From contig JACKFE010000002.1 of assembly GCA_020632635.1 (NCBI GenBank), forward strand, positions 62,001-126,000: 64,000 nucleotides of DNA. The letters are read 5' to 3'. A program made the position numbers and the translations under genes. Shown in pieces: positions 17,145 through 26,378 of this stretch. The notes beneath the pieces are model-generated. The model was not told the origin of the DNA and did no database searches. It saw only the letters and a program-made list of their open reading frames with translations. Numbering within the stretch: the stretch's first letter is position 1; each line of letters begins with the position of its first letter. This DNA comes from Nitrospiraceae bacterium. GTDB taxonomy: Bacteria > Nitrospirota > Nitrospiria > Nitrospirales > UBA8639.

Positions 17145-18347
17145 ATGAACAACTTTTATCCGATATGTTGGAGATGGCTTCTATGTCTTTGCTTGATCAG
17201 TCTGCTTCCAATGGGATGCACAGACCCTCAAGCCCCCGTGGAGACCACAGCAGAGAAGAGCACGGGAGCTTCCTCCCCGAGTTCCCCCCCCGGACAGACG
17301 TTTCATGTCGACATGGACCAAGTCCCTCAACAAGCCCGTCAACGTATTCACAGCGAGGAGGCCAAAGAACGCCTTACTCCCCACTCGGTCTCTGCTCCTG
17401 GAAACGTCGCACTCGACCTATCGCAAGTCGCAAAAGTCTCATCTCGCATCCCCGGTCAAGTTGACAAGATTATGGTGCAATTAGGCAATCGGGTCAAAAA
17501 AGGTCAACCGCTCGCCGCAGTGGAAAGTATGCGATTGGATGAATTAGTCCAGGAATACCTGGTGGCCAAATCGAAATTGGATGTGGCCTCCAGTAACTTT
17601 GAGCGCACCAAGCAACTGCAAGCTGAAAACATTATTTCTCAACGCCGACTGTTAGAAGACCGAGGGCATCACATTGAAGCCCAGGCTGTGTACCAGCATG
17701 TTCGAGAAAAGTTACTGAACATGGGACTGAGTGAACAGGAATTACATCAATTGGAACATGGAAGCCACCTCGAGGGACACAAATACCTCCTGCGAGCGCC
17801 ATTGAGCGGTACGGTGGTGGCACAGAATATTGTTCTGGGACAAGGCGTTGCCGCCGGAGAACAGTTGTTTGAAATTGTGGACACCAGCCGCGTCTGGGTA
17901 TTTGCCAATCTTCCGATCGAGCAAGCCCGTGAATTCAAGGAAGGGGACAACGGGCAGGTGGTACCACGAGGGGGAGCACCCATTCATGCCCAATTGGCGT
18001 ATCTGTCTCCGGTAGCCGATGAAACCACTCGAACGATTCGTGTGCGCTTCGACGTCGACAACTCCCAGGGCCACCTCAAACCGAACGAATTCGTGGAAGT
18101 CCGCTTGATCGATCAACAACAACCTGTCCTCTCCATTCCCCTATCGGCTGTGACCATGCTGGACAGCGTCCGAGGCGTTTTTCTCAAACGGGATACCGGC
18201 TATGATTTCGTTTTCATTGAGACCGGACAGGAAAGCGGGGGTCTGGTAGAAGTCATCCACGGAGTGAACCCCGGGGAGCAGGTGGTCACCGAAGGAGTCT
18301 TCGATTTAAAGAATGCCATTATGAAAACTTCTATTCAGGGGGAATAA
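17145..18347 (+). CDS. RND efflux periplasmic adaptor lipoprotein (CzcB/CusB-like)
   Basis: A 400-residue membrane-fusion protein linking the inner-membrane RND pump to the outer-membrane channel. Residues 1-25 are a lipoprotein signal with lipobox LLPMGC (C25), so it is anchored by lipid. Next come a barrel-sandwich half (near GQVDKIMVQLGNRVKKGQPL), an alpha-helical hairpin (about 125-195), the second lipoyl half (YLLRAPLSGTVV) and the beta-barrel/membrane-proximal domains. There is no His-rich metal-binding tail. It is the first gene of the pump set B-A-C and lies 33 bp downstream of the kinase. Confidence 0.93.
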   Translation: MNNFYPICWRWLLCLCLISLLPMGCTDPQAPVETTAEKSTGASSPSSPPGQTFHVDMDQVPQQARQRIHSEEAKERLTPHSVSAPGNVALDLSQVAKVSSRIPGQVDKIMVQLGNRVKKGQPLAAVESMRLDELVQEYLVAKSKLDVASSNFERTKQLQAENIISQRRLLEDRGHHIEAQAVYQHVREKLLNMGLSEQELHQLEHGSHLEGHKYLLRAPLSGTVVAQNIVLGQGVAAGEQLFEIVDTSRVWVFANLPIEQAREFKEGDNGQVVPRGGAPIHAQLAYLSPVADETTRTIRVRFDVDNSQGHLKPNEFVEVRLIDQQQPVLSIPLSAVTMLDSVRGVFLKRDTGYDFVFIETGQESGGLVEVIHGVNPGEQVVTEGVFDLKNAIMKTSIQGE

Positions 18348-18421
18348 CACCAGAGACATGAACAGTAGATGTGATGCATACCTTCAGACCATTGTCCTTT
18401 TCGTTTGAGTGAGCGCTCATC

Positions 18422-21400
18422 ATGGAACGACTGCTGACCCTCTCCCTACGTTATCGATTTTTTACTATCGTCGCTCTGTTACTGGTGACAGCTTCGGGGC
18501 TCTGGTCCTTGACGAATCTCACCATCGATGCCGTTCCCGATCTCACTCCCGTACAGGTGCAAATTCTGACCCGTTCTCCGGCTCTTGGCCCCATTGAGGT
18601 GGAACAATTCGTCACGTTTCCCATTGAGACCGCGCTCAGTGGCATACCAGGGCTACAAGAGGTTCGCTCGGTTTCCCGCTATGGGTTGTCAGCCGTCACC
18701 GCCATCTTTGAAGAACACCTTGATCTGTATTTTGTTAGACAATTGGTCAACGAACGACTGACCCTCGCCACCGAACGCATTCCCGCAGCTTATGGGCGTC
18801 CCGTGATGGGGCCCTTATCTACAGGCCTGGGGGAAGTCTACCAATTCACGCTCAGAGGCCAAGGGCACAGTCCGATGTATTTGAGAACCCTTCTGGAATG
18901 GGATATTGCCAGACGGCTTCGGGCCGTGCCCGGAGTGGTCGAAGTGAATATTTGGGGCGGAGAGACCAAACAGTTTCAAGTGGTCGTCGACCCAAGCAAA
19001 CTCCTGGCCTTCAATCTCACCCTAAAAGCCGTCTTCGAAGCGCTTGCCCAGAACAATGCCCTCGCCGGTGGCGGATATATTGAGCACGAACGGGAACAAT
19101 ATCTCATTAAAGGCGAAGCCATGGCTTCGACACTCACCGACTTAGGCCAAATCGTCATCAGTCACGGTCCAGGAGGAGTCCCCATTTTTGTCAGGGATGT
19201 GGGCGAGGTGAAAGAAGGGGCGGCTTTGCGGATGGGTGCCGCCACCCGAATGGGTGAGGGCGAAACAGTTATCGGAATGGTCCAAATGCTTGCAGGCGCC
19301 AATGCCCAACAGGTTGTGGATCATGTCAAGGAGCGGGTCCAAGAGATTCAAGCCACCCTTCCACCCGGAGTGGTTATTGAACCCTATTATGATCGGACGC
19401 TCTTCGTCTCCAAAGTCATTAAAACCGTCAGAAATAATTTGCTTGAAGGCGGACTACTCGTTATCGCCATCCTCTTTTCTTTCTTAGGCGATGTTCGGGC
19501 TGGTGTCATCGTGGCATTGGCTATCCCGCTGTCTATGCTATTGGCCTTCACCGGCATGTATCAGGCCGGGCTGTCCGGCAATCTGATGAGTTTAGGCGCT
19601 ATTGACTTTGGCCTGCTTGTAGACGGATCGGTTGTCATGATCGACAATATTTTGCGGCGCCTGGGAAACGTGAGCGATCAAACCAAAGAGGAAAAACTGG
19701 CCACTATTCAGGATGCCGCACGGGAAGTCTTGAGACCCATTGTATTTGCCGTCGGCATTATCATCATTGTGTATCTTCCCATTTTGTCGTTGATGGGCTT
19801 GGAAGGCAAAATGTTTCGCCCGATGGCCATGACCGTCATTTTTGCATTGGCCAGCTCACTCCTCTTTGCCGTGGGCGGCGTTCCCATCTTGGCCTATTGG
19901 TTTGCCCGTGCCAGACCAAACCATGAAGAAACTTGGCTGATTGCGCAGCTACGACGCTTCTATCGACCCTGGTTAGGGCTGGCCTTACATCGACCGGCGT
20001 TGGTGGTGATTCCCGGCATCATAATCTTTGGACTCAGCCTTCTGATCGGAACCCGATTGGGAGTCGAATTTGTTCCTCGATTGGAAGAAGGTGATATGGC
20101 CATTCAAGTGTGGCGGCTCCCAAGCGTTTCTCTTAGCGAATCTGTGGAAACGGCGTTGGGGGTGGAACGGGCCTTGCGGAAATTCCCGGAAGTCGTTCAG
20201 GTCGTCACCAGAACAGGCAGTCCCGAAGTCGCCACCGATGTGATGGGCATTGATATGTCCGATGTTTTTGTGGTGCTCAAGCCCCGGAATGAATGGACCA
20301 CCTCCTCGTCAAAGGAAGTGTTAATCGAACAATTTAAAAGAGCTGTCCTGGATGCCGTCCCCGGGGTGGGACTGAGCTTCACGCAACCCATTGAAATGCG
20401 TTTCAATGAGCTCATTGCCGGAACCCGCTCTGATGTAGCCATCAAAGTTTTCGGGGAGGACCTTGAAGTCCTTCGGCATCAGGGTGAAGCGATTGCCCGC
20501 GCCTTGGAAAGCGTTCCCGGATCAGCCGATGTGAAAGTGGAACAAGTCACAGGCGTCCCGAGAATTCGAGTGATCGTGGACCGCGACCAAATCGGCCGCT
20601 ACGGACTCAATGCCAAAGACGTATTGGGCATCATTGAATCCGCCCGCGTCGGACAGACAGTCGGCACAGTGTTTCAAGGCCAGCGCCGGTTTGACCTAAT
20701 CGTCCGTCTGTCCGATACCGCGTCGGCTGGGCCGGTGGCATTGGGTAATATCTTGATTCCCACCGCCCATGGCGAACTGGTTCCCCTTTCCCGGGTCGCC
20801 TCAATTGAAGTCGATGAAGGTCCCGCACAAGTCAGCCGGCAAAATATTCAACGACGTTTGGTGGTTGAAACCAATATCCGCGGACGAGATCTGGGCTCCT
20901 TTATCACCGAGGCCCAACAGATCGTCCAAAATTCAGTCACCCTTCCCCAGGGATACTATCTGGAGTGGGGCGGACAGTTTAAACATTTGGAAGAAGCCTC
21001 GCGACGGTTGGCGGTAGTTATCCCGATTACCTTACTCCTCATTCTCGCTATCCTTTCTGTCATTTTTGGTGCCATCCGTCCTGCCCTGTTGATTTTTTTA
21101 AACGTGCCGTTAGCCCTCTCCGGTGGGATATTTGCCCTGTGGTTGCGAGGTCTACCCTTGAGTATTTCTGCGGTCATCGGGTGTGTGGCGCTCTTCGGCA
21201 TTGCCGTATTAAATGGGGTGGTCCTGGTCAGTCGCATTCAAGGATTGGAAAGCGAGGGATTACGAACGGCTGATGCCGTGGCCCAGGGAGCGATGGATCG
21301 CCTTCGCCCTGTTTTAATGACCGCCCTAGTTGCAAGTCTCGGGTTTTTCCCGATGGCGGTCGCCACCAGTATGGGAGCGGAGGTTCAACGGCCGCTGGCG

Positions 21401-21535
21401 ACCGTCGTCATTGGCGGATTGGTGACCTCCACAGCTCTCACACTCTTAGTAATTCCGGCTTTGTATGAAACCCTCTGTCGATCAAGAAAACCATGGACAT
21501 CCGATCAGGAGCAACGCTGGCCAACGCCACCATGA
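18422..21535 (+). CDS. czcA: Heavy-metal RND efflux pump, CzcA/CusA family
   Basis: A 1037-residue inner-membrane cation/proton antiporter with 12 predicted transmembrane segments in the usual 1+5+1+5 arrangement and two large periplasmic loops. The TM4 proton-relay motif reads DFGLLVDGSVVMIDN (D395, D401, D408). In CzcA and CusA the third acid is Glu, so here there is a conservative Asp. It is flanked by its adaptor and outer-membrane channel. A perfect palindrome TGAGCGCTCA (18410-18419) lies just before the ATG where an SD would be expected; it could be a regulator site or an RNA structure limiting initiation. The transported metal (Cu/Ag versus Zn/Co/Cd) is not resolved. Confidence 0.95.
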   Translation: MERLLTLSLRYRFFTIVALLLVTASGLWSLTNLTIDAVPDLTPVQVQILTRSPALGPIEVEQFVTFPIETALSGIPGLQEVRSVSRYGLSAVTAIFEEHLDLYFVRQLVNERLTLATERIPAAYGRPVMGPLSTGLGEVYQFTLRGQGHSPMYLRTLLEWDIARRLRAVPGVVEVNIWGGETKQFQVVVDPSKLLAFNLTLKAVFEALAQNNALAGGGYIEHEREQYLIKGEAMASTLTDLGQIVISHGPGGVPIFVRDVGEVKEGAALRMGAATRMGEGETVIGMVQMLAGANAQQVVDHVKERVQEIQATLPPGVVIEPYYDRTLFVSKVIKTVRNNLLEGGLLVIAILFSFLGDVRAGVIVALAIPLSMLLAFTGMYQAGLSGNLMSLGAIDFGLLVDGSVVMIDNILRRLGNVSDQTKEEKLATIQDAAREVLRPIVFAVGIIIIVYLPILSLMGLEGKMFRPMAMTVIFALASSLLFAVGGVPILAYWFARARPNHEETWLIAQLRRFYRPWLGLALHRPALVVIPGIIIFGLSLLIGTRLGVEFVPRLEEGDMAIQVWRLPSVSLSESVETALGVERALRKFPEVVQVVTRTGSPEVATDVMGIDMSDVFVVLKPRNEWTTSSSKEVLIEQFKRAVLDAVPGVGLSFTQPIEMRFNELIAGTRSDVAIKVFGEDLEVLRHQGEAIARALESVPGSADVKVEQVTGVPRIRVIVDRDQIGRYGLNAKDVLGIIESARVGQTVGTVFQGQRRFDLIVRLSDTASAGPVALGNILIPTAHGELVPLSRVASIEVDEGPAQVSRQNIQRRLVVETNIRGRDLGSFITEAQQIVQNSVTLPQGYYLEWGGQFKHLEEASRRLAVVIPITLLLILAILSVIFGAIRPALLIFLNVPLALSGGIFALWLRGLPLSISAVIGCVALFGIAVLNGVVLVSRIQGLESEGLRTADAVAQGAMDRLRPVLMTALVASLGFFPMAVATSMGAEVQRPLATVVIGGLVTSTALTLLVIPALYETLCRSRKPWTSDQEQRWPTPP

Positions 21536-21585
21536 ATTCATGATACCTAATGTCTGGGCATAAGAACTCACTCAAAGGAATGCGT

Positions 21586-22881
21586 ATGAACCTCAAATTG
21601 CTTGCCTTATTCCTGCTGGCTTTTTCTATTGCCAATCTTCCCTATTCAGAGGCCCAGGATCAATCTCCCCATCCCGCCGCCCCTCCAGCCACCTATACCC
21701 TGGCGAACATTTTGGATTTAGCCCTAGAACATAACCCACTACTCAAGGAAAGCCAGGGCATCCTTGAACAAAAAGAGGGACACAAGCTTTCAGCCTCGGC
21801 CTATCCCAATCCGACGCTGAGCTTTCAAGGAGGACGGGGGACCGTGAGAGATCCCTCGGTTGGAATATCCATTACAGAACGATACGTCACTTTGAGCCAA
21901 CCCCTTGAATGGCCGGGGAAACGTGAGGCCAGCCAACAGGCAGCGCAAGCCGGGGTAGAAAGCGCCAAAGCCCTCATGGAAGAAGCCAAGTTAACTCTGG
22001 TTGCCCAAACCAAGCGGGCATTTTATGACCTGCTCCTTGCCACCCATCAGGCAGACACGGCTGAACAGAATATTCAAACCATGCAGGAAGTACGTGATGC
22101 CGTCTTACGCCGAGTTGATGCCGGTGAGGCTCCTCCATTTGAGGCCGTCAAGGTCAAGGTCGAAAGCCTGAAAGTCGAAAAAGAACTCACGCGCGCGAAA
22201 GGACTGCTACAATCCTTTCAAGCCACGCTCAATAGTCTGGCTGCCGGAGTTTTAGGCAATGATTTCAAGATACAGGGGACCTTTGCGAACCAAGTAGACA
22301 ATGCCCCATTGAACCAGCTGTCGGAAAAAGCGTTAGCTACCCATCCAATCCTGACCAAATGGCAACAGCTGGTTGAAGAGGCCAGACAATCCCATCGGCG
22401 GGAACAACAAGCCCGCATACCCAATATTACCCTCAGTGGAAGTTACCAGCGGGATGCCGGACGTGAAGCCTACGTCGGCGGGCTTTCTATTCCCTTTCCA
22501 GTTTGGGATCAGCGCCAAGGTGACATTGCCCAGGCCAAAGGCTTGTTGCGTGAACGGGAAGCCGCGCTATTACGCACGAAACACGACATCATTAAGGGAA
22601 TCACTCAGCAGATTCAACTCTCGCAAGCTGCCGCTGCGCAAATTAATACCTACGAGAAGGGCCTATTGAAACAGGCTGAAGAGGCCCTCAGAATTGCGCA
22701 GGTCAGTTTCAAATTCGGTGAAACAGGGTTGCTGGATGTCCTTGATGCCCAACGGGTCTTACGACAAACTCAACTGGATTATGTACAAGCTAAATATGAC
22801 CTTTCTATTGCTCTCACCGAACTTGAACGATTTATGGGGGAAACTTCCGTTTCATACCTTGGCCACACTGGAAAACCATGA
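21586..22881 (+). CDS. TolC-family outer-membrane efflux channel (CzcC/CusC-like)
   Basis: A 431-residue outer-membrane factor completing the tripartite pump. Residues 1-24 form a cleavable signal peptide. The mature protein shows the duplicated OEP pattern: long helical regions with conserved LALEHNPLL at the start and, in the second half, LLDVLDAQRVLRQTQLDYVQAKYDL. I chose the ATG at 21586 because AAAGGA lies six bases upstream; upstream ATGs at 21550 and 21580 are badly placed. It starts 50 bp after the pump gene. No terminator is obvious after the stop. Confidence 0.93.
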   Translation: MNLKLLALFLLAFSIANLPYSEAQDQSPHPAAPPATYTLANILDLALEHNPLLKESQGILEQKEGHKLSASAYPNPTLSFQGGRGTVRDPSVGISITERYVTLSQPLEWPGKREASQQAAQAGVESAKALMEEAKLTLVAQTKRAFYDLLLATHQADTAEQNIQTMQEVRDAVLRRVDAGEAPPFEAVKVKVESLKVEKELTRAKGLLQSFQATLNSLAAGVLGNDFKIQGTFANQVDNAPLNQLSEKALATHPILTKWQQLVEEARQSHRREQQARIPNITLSGSYQRDAGREAYVGGLSIPFPVWDQRQGDIAQAKGLLREREAALLRTKHDIIKGITQQIQLSQAAAAQINTYEKGLLKQAEEALRIAQVSFKFGETGLLDVLDAQRVLRQTQLDYVQAKYDLSIALTELERFMGETSVSYLGHTGKP

Positions 22882-22957
22882 ACCAGGGATACTTCGTTTG
22901 AATCATTGATTTTCTTAGTTTTTTAAACCTCAATCCTGAACGGTGTACAAGACCGCT

Positions 22958-23075
22958 ATCTTTTATCAAAAAGATGTGCTAGGGTGATGACACTTATAAC
23001 CGTGGGCTTGGTTATAAGGAACATAAATTACTAAGCCCTTATTCAAGGTGTGATTTTGCCCGAGAATTTCCTCGG
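22958..23075 (+). promoter_or_regulatory. Structured, pseudoknot-capable leader of the RRM gene
   Basis: The 300-bp gap before the RRM gene holds three hairpins in a row. H1 is ATCTTTT/AAAAGAT at 22958-22975. H2 has perfect 9-bp arms CTTATAACC/GGTTATAAG at 22993-23018 with loop GTGGGCTT. H3 is CCGAG/CTCGG at 23060-23075. The loop bases GGGCTT (23004-23009) are complementary to AAGCCC at 23033-23038, allowing an H-type pseudoknot or an alternative stem. About 165 bases separate H2 from the start codon. No clear promoter hexamers were found, so the transcript start is unknown. A cold-responsive or autoregulatory leader is an inference. Confidence 0.5.
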
Positions 23076-23181
23076 AAGTCTGACCTCAGTCGCCTCAGTT
23101 CCAGCGTCCGCGGCCTGTTCCTTCCCAAAGATTAACCTTTCTCGAGCCTAAGACACATCATCTATTTAAAGGAGGAACCCC

Positions 23182-23523
23182 ATGGGTTCAAAATTGTATG
23201 TCGGCGGTCTTCCGTATTCCGCCACCCAAGCAGAATTAACCGATTTATTTTCCGCACACGGTACGGTGCAATCGGCTAATGTCATTAGCGACAAATTTAC
23301 CGGCCAATCCCGAGGATTCGGCTTTGTGGAAATGTCTTCCTCCGAGGAAGCTCAAGCCGCAATTAATGCCCTGAATTCCACTGAGTTTGGCGGCCGCACC
23401 TTAACGGTCAACGAAGCGAAGCCACAAGCTCCTCGCTCCGGTGGCAGTGGTGGAGGCGGAGGTCGGGGTGGTTTTGGTGGTGGAGGGGGAGGCTTTGGCG
23501 ACAAACGCCGTAGCCGTTTCTAA
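23182..23523 (+). CDS. Glycine-rich RRM RNA-binding protein
   Basis: A 113-residue single-RRM protein. RNP2 is LYVGGLPY (5-12) and RNP1 is RGFGFVEM (44-51), followed by a Gly/Arg-rich tail (86-113) ending KRRSRF. It resembles the cold-inducible RbpA-type proteins of cyanobacteria and other bacteria, which bind mRNA and act as chaperones. A strong SD (AAAGGAGG) precedes the ATG. It is monocistronic, bounded by a structured leader and a strong intrinsic terminator. That is the layout expected of an abundant, independently regulated protein. Confidence 0.95.
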   Translation: MGSKLYVGGLPYSATQAELTDLFSAHGTVQSANVISDKFTGQSRGFGFVEMSSSEEAQAAINALNSTEFGGRTLTVNEAKPQAPRSGGSGGGGGRGGFGGGGGGFGDKRRSRF

Positions 23524-23546
23524 GAAAATCACTTTACCTTAGATAT

Positions 23547-23585
23547 AAAAGCCGGGGGAAGATTACACTTCCCCCGGCTTTTTTT
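23547..23585 (+). terminator. Intrinsic terminator of the RRM gene
   Basis: Perfect 14-bp stem AAAAGCCGGGGGAA / TTCCCCCGGCTTTT with an 8-nt loop, followed by further T residues. It begins 24 bases after the stop codon and could also serve the convergent CopD-like gene because the left arm starts with A residues. Confidence 0.92.
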
Positions 23586-23627
23586 ATTTCCCAAAATACT
23601 TCACCGATTTTCTCTTCTCTTCTTCCC

Positions 23628-24113
23628 CTAAATCCGCGCAATGAACACAGCCATTAATAGCACACCCAAGCCTAAGAGCAGTGTCATACGTCCAATGATT
23701 GGGGAAATTCGGATGAGCCATCGCTCACCATCCGTCAGTTCCTCCGAAGATTTTTGTTTCAGAATTCGAACCTTTGGGCCAATCACCTTGTCATGAAGAA
23801 GAGAAATACCGATCAAGGTCAAAACCAAAACTAATTTGCCTATAATCGGCGCCGGCCAAGTCATCGGGGAGGAGGACACTTCCACCAATCGTGAGAGTAA
23901 GAGAACGCCGGTTCCAACGAGAATTGACAGAGCGCCCCAAACAAACGTTCGAAACCGGCGCGCAAGACCCACAAACCACCGTTGTGCGGAAAGAGGGTCT
24001 ACATCCTGTTTGATGACAGGAACTGCGACAAGGGAAAGAAATAACATCCCGCCTACCCAAAAGGTCGCCGCTGTCAGGTGAACCCAGATGAGAAGAATAG
24101 TGAAAACATTCAC
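23628..24113 (-). CDS. CopD-like small integral membrane protein
   Basis: A 161-residue protein with four predicted transmembrane helices. The opening WVHLTAATFWVGGMLFLSLVAVPVI is typical of the CopD/DUF2269-like group, in which the His and the Trp-Val-Gly-Gly segment face the membrane interior. Members are linked to copper import or to haem-containing membrane proteins, but function is uncertain. The start is GTG at 24113. It overlaps its own SD-like AGGAGGTG, so the true initiation codon is doubtful; an in-frame ATT lies three codons upstream. It is convergent with the RRM gene. Confidence 0.75.
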   Translation of the reverse strand: MNVFTILLIWVHLTAATFWVGGMLFLSLVAVPVIKQDVDPLSAQRWFVGLARRFRTFVWGALSILVGTGVLLLSRLVEVSSSPMTWPAPIIGKLVLVLTLIGISLLHDKVIGPKVRILKQKSSEELTDGERWLIRISPIIGRMTLLLGLGVLLMAVFIARI

Positions 24114-24345
24114 CTCCTGAATTGTACCTGGCTAGCCTGCATGTCTCTACTGAATTCGGCTTCCATTCTTCCTCTTCCTACTCAAGACCAACTCAATTTT
24201 GACAACCGGTCATGATTATTGAATTCTCTATTCTCAGTCCCCCTCCCTGAGACACTCATCCTCTTTATCAGATTCAAGAGTAAAGAAAAACCACCTTTTA
24301 TTTCCACTCAAATAACAGGAAGAGATCTCATAAATCTCGCTCTAC

Positions 24346-25113
24346 TTAAAAGGCAATACCGAGGTACGCTCCAGCTGTACCAAAATTGTTGGTGGTGTCT
24401 GTTTGCCCAGTGGCCAAATGAAACCGCCCATCAACCCCGAGGTGCAAGGCTTTCCACACCCGAACTTGGGCACCCACAGCAAATTGCACTCCGATATCTA
24501 GGACCGAGGTGTCGCTGGAAGGAGGACTGATAACATGAAAATCTAACCCTACCGGAATAATCCAAGGACGAAACCGGCTACCTTCCATAAACATGATTTT
24601 AGGGGCCACATTCACCGTCAGCATCGTGAGTTGCACTTTTTTGTTTAGTTCAGTTGAACACGTAGCGACGCCAGCCACTGAACATGTGGTCGGAACAGCC
24701 TGAGCCACTTTTTCCGAATTCCAACGCTTAAACTCTACCCCGATTTCCCCCAAGACCCATGTTCCCCCAAACAAACCCCACACGTTTTTTGATAACACTA
24801 AGTCCAATCCTGCACCGACATAATATCCTGAATTATTATCATTCCTGTTTCCGCTGGCTCCGAACACATCGGTAAAGACTTCTCCCGAGCGATCATTCGT
24901 CAAATTGGCCCAGCCACCTCGAAAAAACACCATATGGCCCGTTTCCTGATCAGCCCCAGGCGATGCAGATAAGGTTTTTTGTTCAAGACGATCCAAACGT
25001 TCTTCCACTGTCAACCCTTGCCCAAAGCTCACACCCTGCCCCCCCCACATCATGGCCCAAGCAAGCACTCCACACCCAACCACTTTTGTCATGGACCGGC
25101 CTCTCATTTTCAT
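24346..25113 (-). CDS. Outer-membrane beta-barrel protein, function unknown
   Basis: A 255-residue exported protein. Residues 1-32 form a signal peptide (cleavage near SFG/Q), followed by a short helical segment (LTVEERLDRLEQKT). The remainder alternates short beta segments and ends in GAYLGIAF, with the terminal Phe typical of barrels inserted by BamA. A Cys pair near the middle (TCSVAGVATC) may form a disulfide loop. I chose the ATG at 25113 because GAAAGGAGG lies six bases upstream, which excludes the longer 274-residue version. The next gene upstream is a Crp/Fnr regulator, and the gap between them holds a 14-bp palindrome. Confidence 0.82.
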   Translation of the reverse strand: MKMRGRSMTKVVGCGVLAWAMMWGGQGVSFGQGLTVEERLDRLEQKTLSASPGADQETGHMVFFRGGWANLTNDRSGEVFTDVFGASGNRNDNNSGYYVGAGLDLVLSKNVWGLFGGTWVLGEIGVEFKRWNSEKVAQAVPTTCSVAGVATCSTELNKKVQLTMLTVNVAPKIMFMEGSRFRPWIIPVGLDFHVISPPSSDTSVLDIGVQFAVGAQVRVWKALHLGVDGRFHLATGQTDTTNNFGTAGAYLGIAF

Positions 25114-25275
25114 GCCCTGCCTCCTTTCAATTGATTGAATTAAGTTAAAGTCACCCGAATGTGCAACCATTCAGGAAAATCCCCGTTTTTCATGTTCCTC
25201 ATCCTGCGTTTTCAGGGGTGTTATCTTAGATGAACCCCTTAGAATGAGGCATTATGGATCAACAACCCCAAAACA

Positions 25276-25289
25276 GATTGTTATCAATC
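25276..25289. promoter_or_regulatory. 14-bp palindrome upstream of the barrel gene
   Basis: GATTG-TTAT-CAATC, perfect 5-bp arms around a 4-bp centre, lying 163 bp upstream of the barrel protein start and 133 bp beyond the 3' end of the Crp/Fnr gene. The overall size matches Crp/Fnr operators, but the half-sites are not the FNR TTGAT or the CRP TGTGA. A second GC-rich hairpin (GGGGC-aaaag-GCCCC) lies nearby at about 25331-25345. Confidence 0.3.
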
Positions 25290-25421
25290 AAATAACTGGG
25301 GCTAAGGACCTAAAGATAATGAGCAGGGAGCGGGGCAAAAGGCCCCGGGTCGCGAACTACCGGCTGGTAAAGAACGAGCGAAAAAAATAATTTCCAAAAG
25401 AATATAAAAAATCAGGCATTG

Positions 25422-26144
25422 CTAGCACATCGAAATTTTAGCAATCTTGCCCAAGCGTTCAGGCTTGAGCACAATAATTTCCCGGCCTTGGATAGTAATA
25501 AGGCCATTTTCTTGAAAATCATGCAATAAACGAACGACGGTTTCGACCGTGACGGCCGCCATCTGAGCCAAATCTTCGCGTTTCAGATTTAAATCAATGC
25601 GAATGCCCTCCACCCCAGGGTCGCCAAATCGTTCCTGCAATTCCAATAACAACTGCGCCAGTCGCTCACGGGCTGGAGTAAAAGCAAACCGGTCAGCGAC
25701 ATTCATGACATGCGACATTTCTTTACTCAACACCTGAACCAGTTTAACCGCTAGCTCGGCATTGCCTTTGAGAAATGTCAAGAAACTTGTACGATCCAAC
25801 AAACAAATTTGAGAAGGCTCCAAGACTTCACAGGTTACTTGATGGACAGGCTGATCCTGAAACGCCTGCTTCTCCAGAAGTTGTCCCGAATCCAAAATTC
25901 CCACCAATCGTTGTTGTCCTTTTCGGTTCAATCGAGTCAACTTGATCCGTCCATGGCACAGAATATACAACCCCAAAGCCACATGCCCTTCATAAAACAC
26001 ATATTGCCCTGGCTGATACATGGCCCGGCGTTTAATAAGCCCTACCGATTCTTCCACGGGAGGGATAATGTCACAGATATCCGAAAACTCCCGATTGGGA
26101 CAGGATTCACACTCAGCCGTGATAAGGGGGGAAAGGGGTTTCAT
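25422..26144 (-). CDS. Crp/Fnr-family transcription regulator, Fnr-like
   Basis: A 240-residue regulator with an N-terminal cyclic-nucleotide-binding-like barrel (about 40-150), a dimerisation helix, and a C-terminal winged helix-turn-helix (about 165-230, LKREDLAQMAAVTVETVVRLL). The N-terminus has C12-x2-C15-x8-C24 with further Cys at 63, 105 and 114, so an Fnr-like [4Fe-4S] cluster is plausible, though the spacing differs from E. coli Fnr. The recognition helix reads VETVVRLL, keeping the Glu and Arg of Fnr but with Val in place of the Ser. It is single, with 234 bp to the divergent LOG-family gene. Redox or oxygen sensing is an inference. Confidence 0.9.
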   Translation of the reverse strand: MKPLSPLITAECESCPNREFSDICDIIPPVEESVGLIKRRAMYQPGQYVFYEGHVALGLYILCHGRIKLTRLNRKGQQRLVGILDSGQLLEKQAFQDQPVHQVTCEVLEPSQICLLDRTSFLTFLKGNAELAVKLVQVLSKEMSHVMNVADRFAFTPARERLAQLLLELQERFGDPGVEGIRIDLNLKREDLAQMAAVTVETVVRLLHDFQENGLITIQGREIIVLKPERLGKIAKISMC

Positions 26145-26378
26145 CTATTATAGACTCAAATACCAATGGAATGACGTGCGAACTATACCCTATTTCCCTC
26201 GCTCAACCAATCCCCAATTTCACCGTGCAAGAGAGAGGTCCGGCGGATACCAGCCACTATTCTCCACAGGGCAAGCCGCATACGTTTCCTGACACCTCCC
26301 TCCGAGGAACCTATTTCCAAATAGCTTATGGATGTTTATAATTCCTTCGCTCACTGGAAAGTGTTGCATATGTGAATC

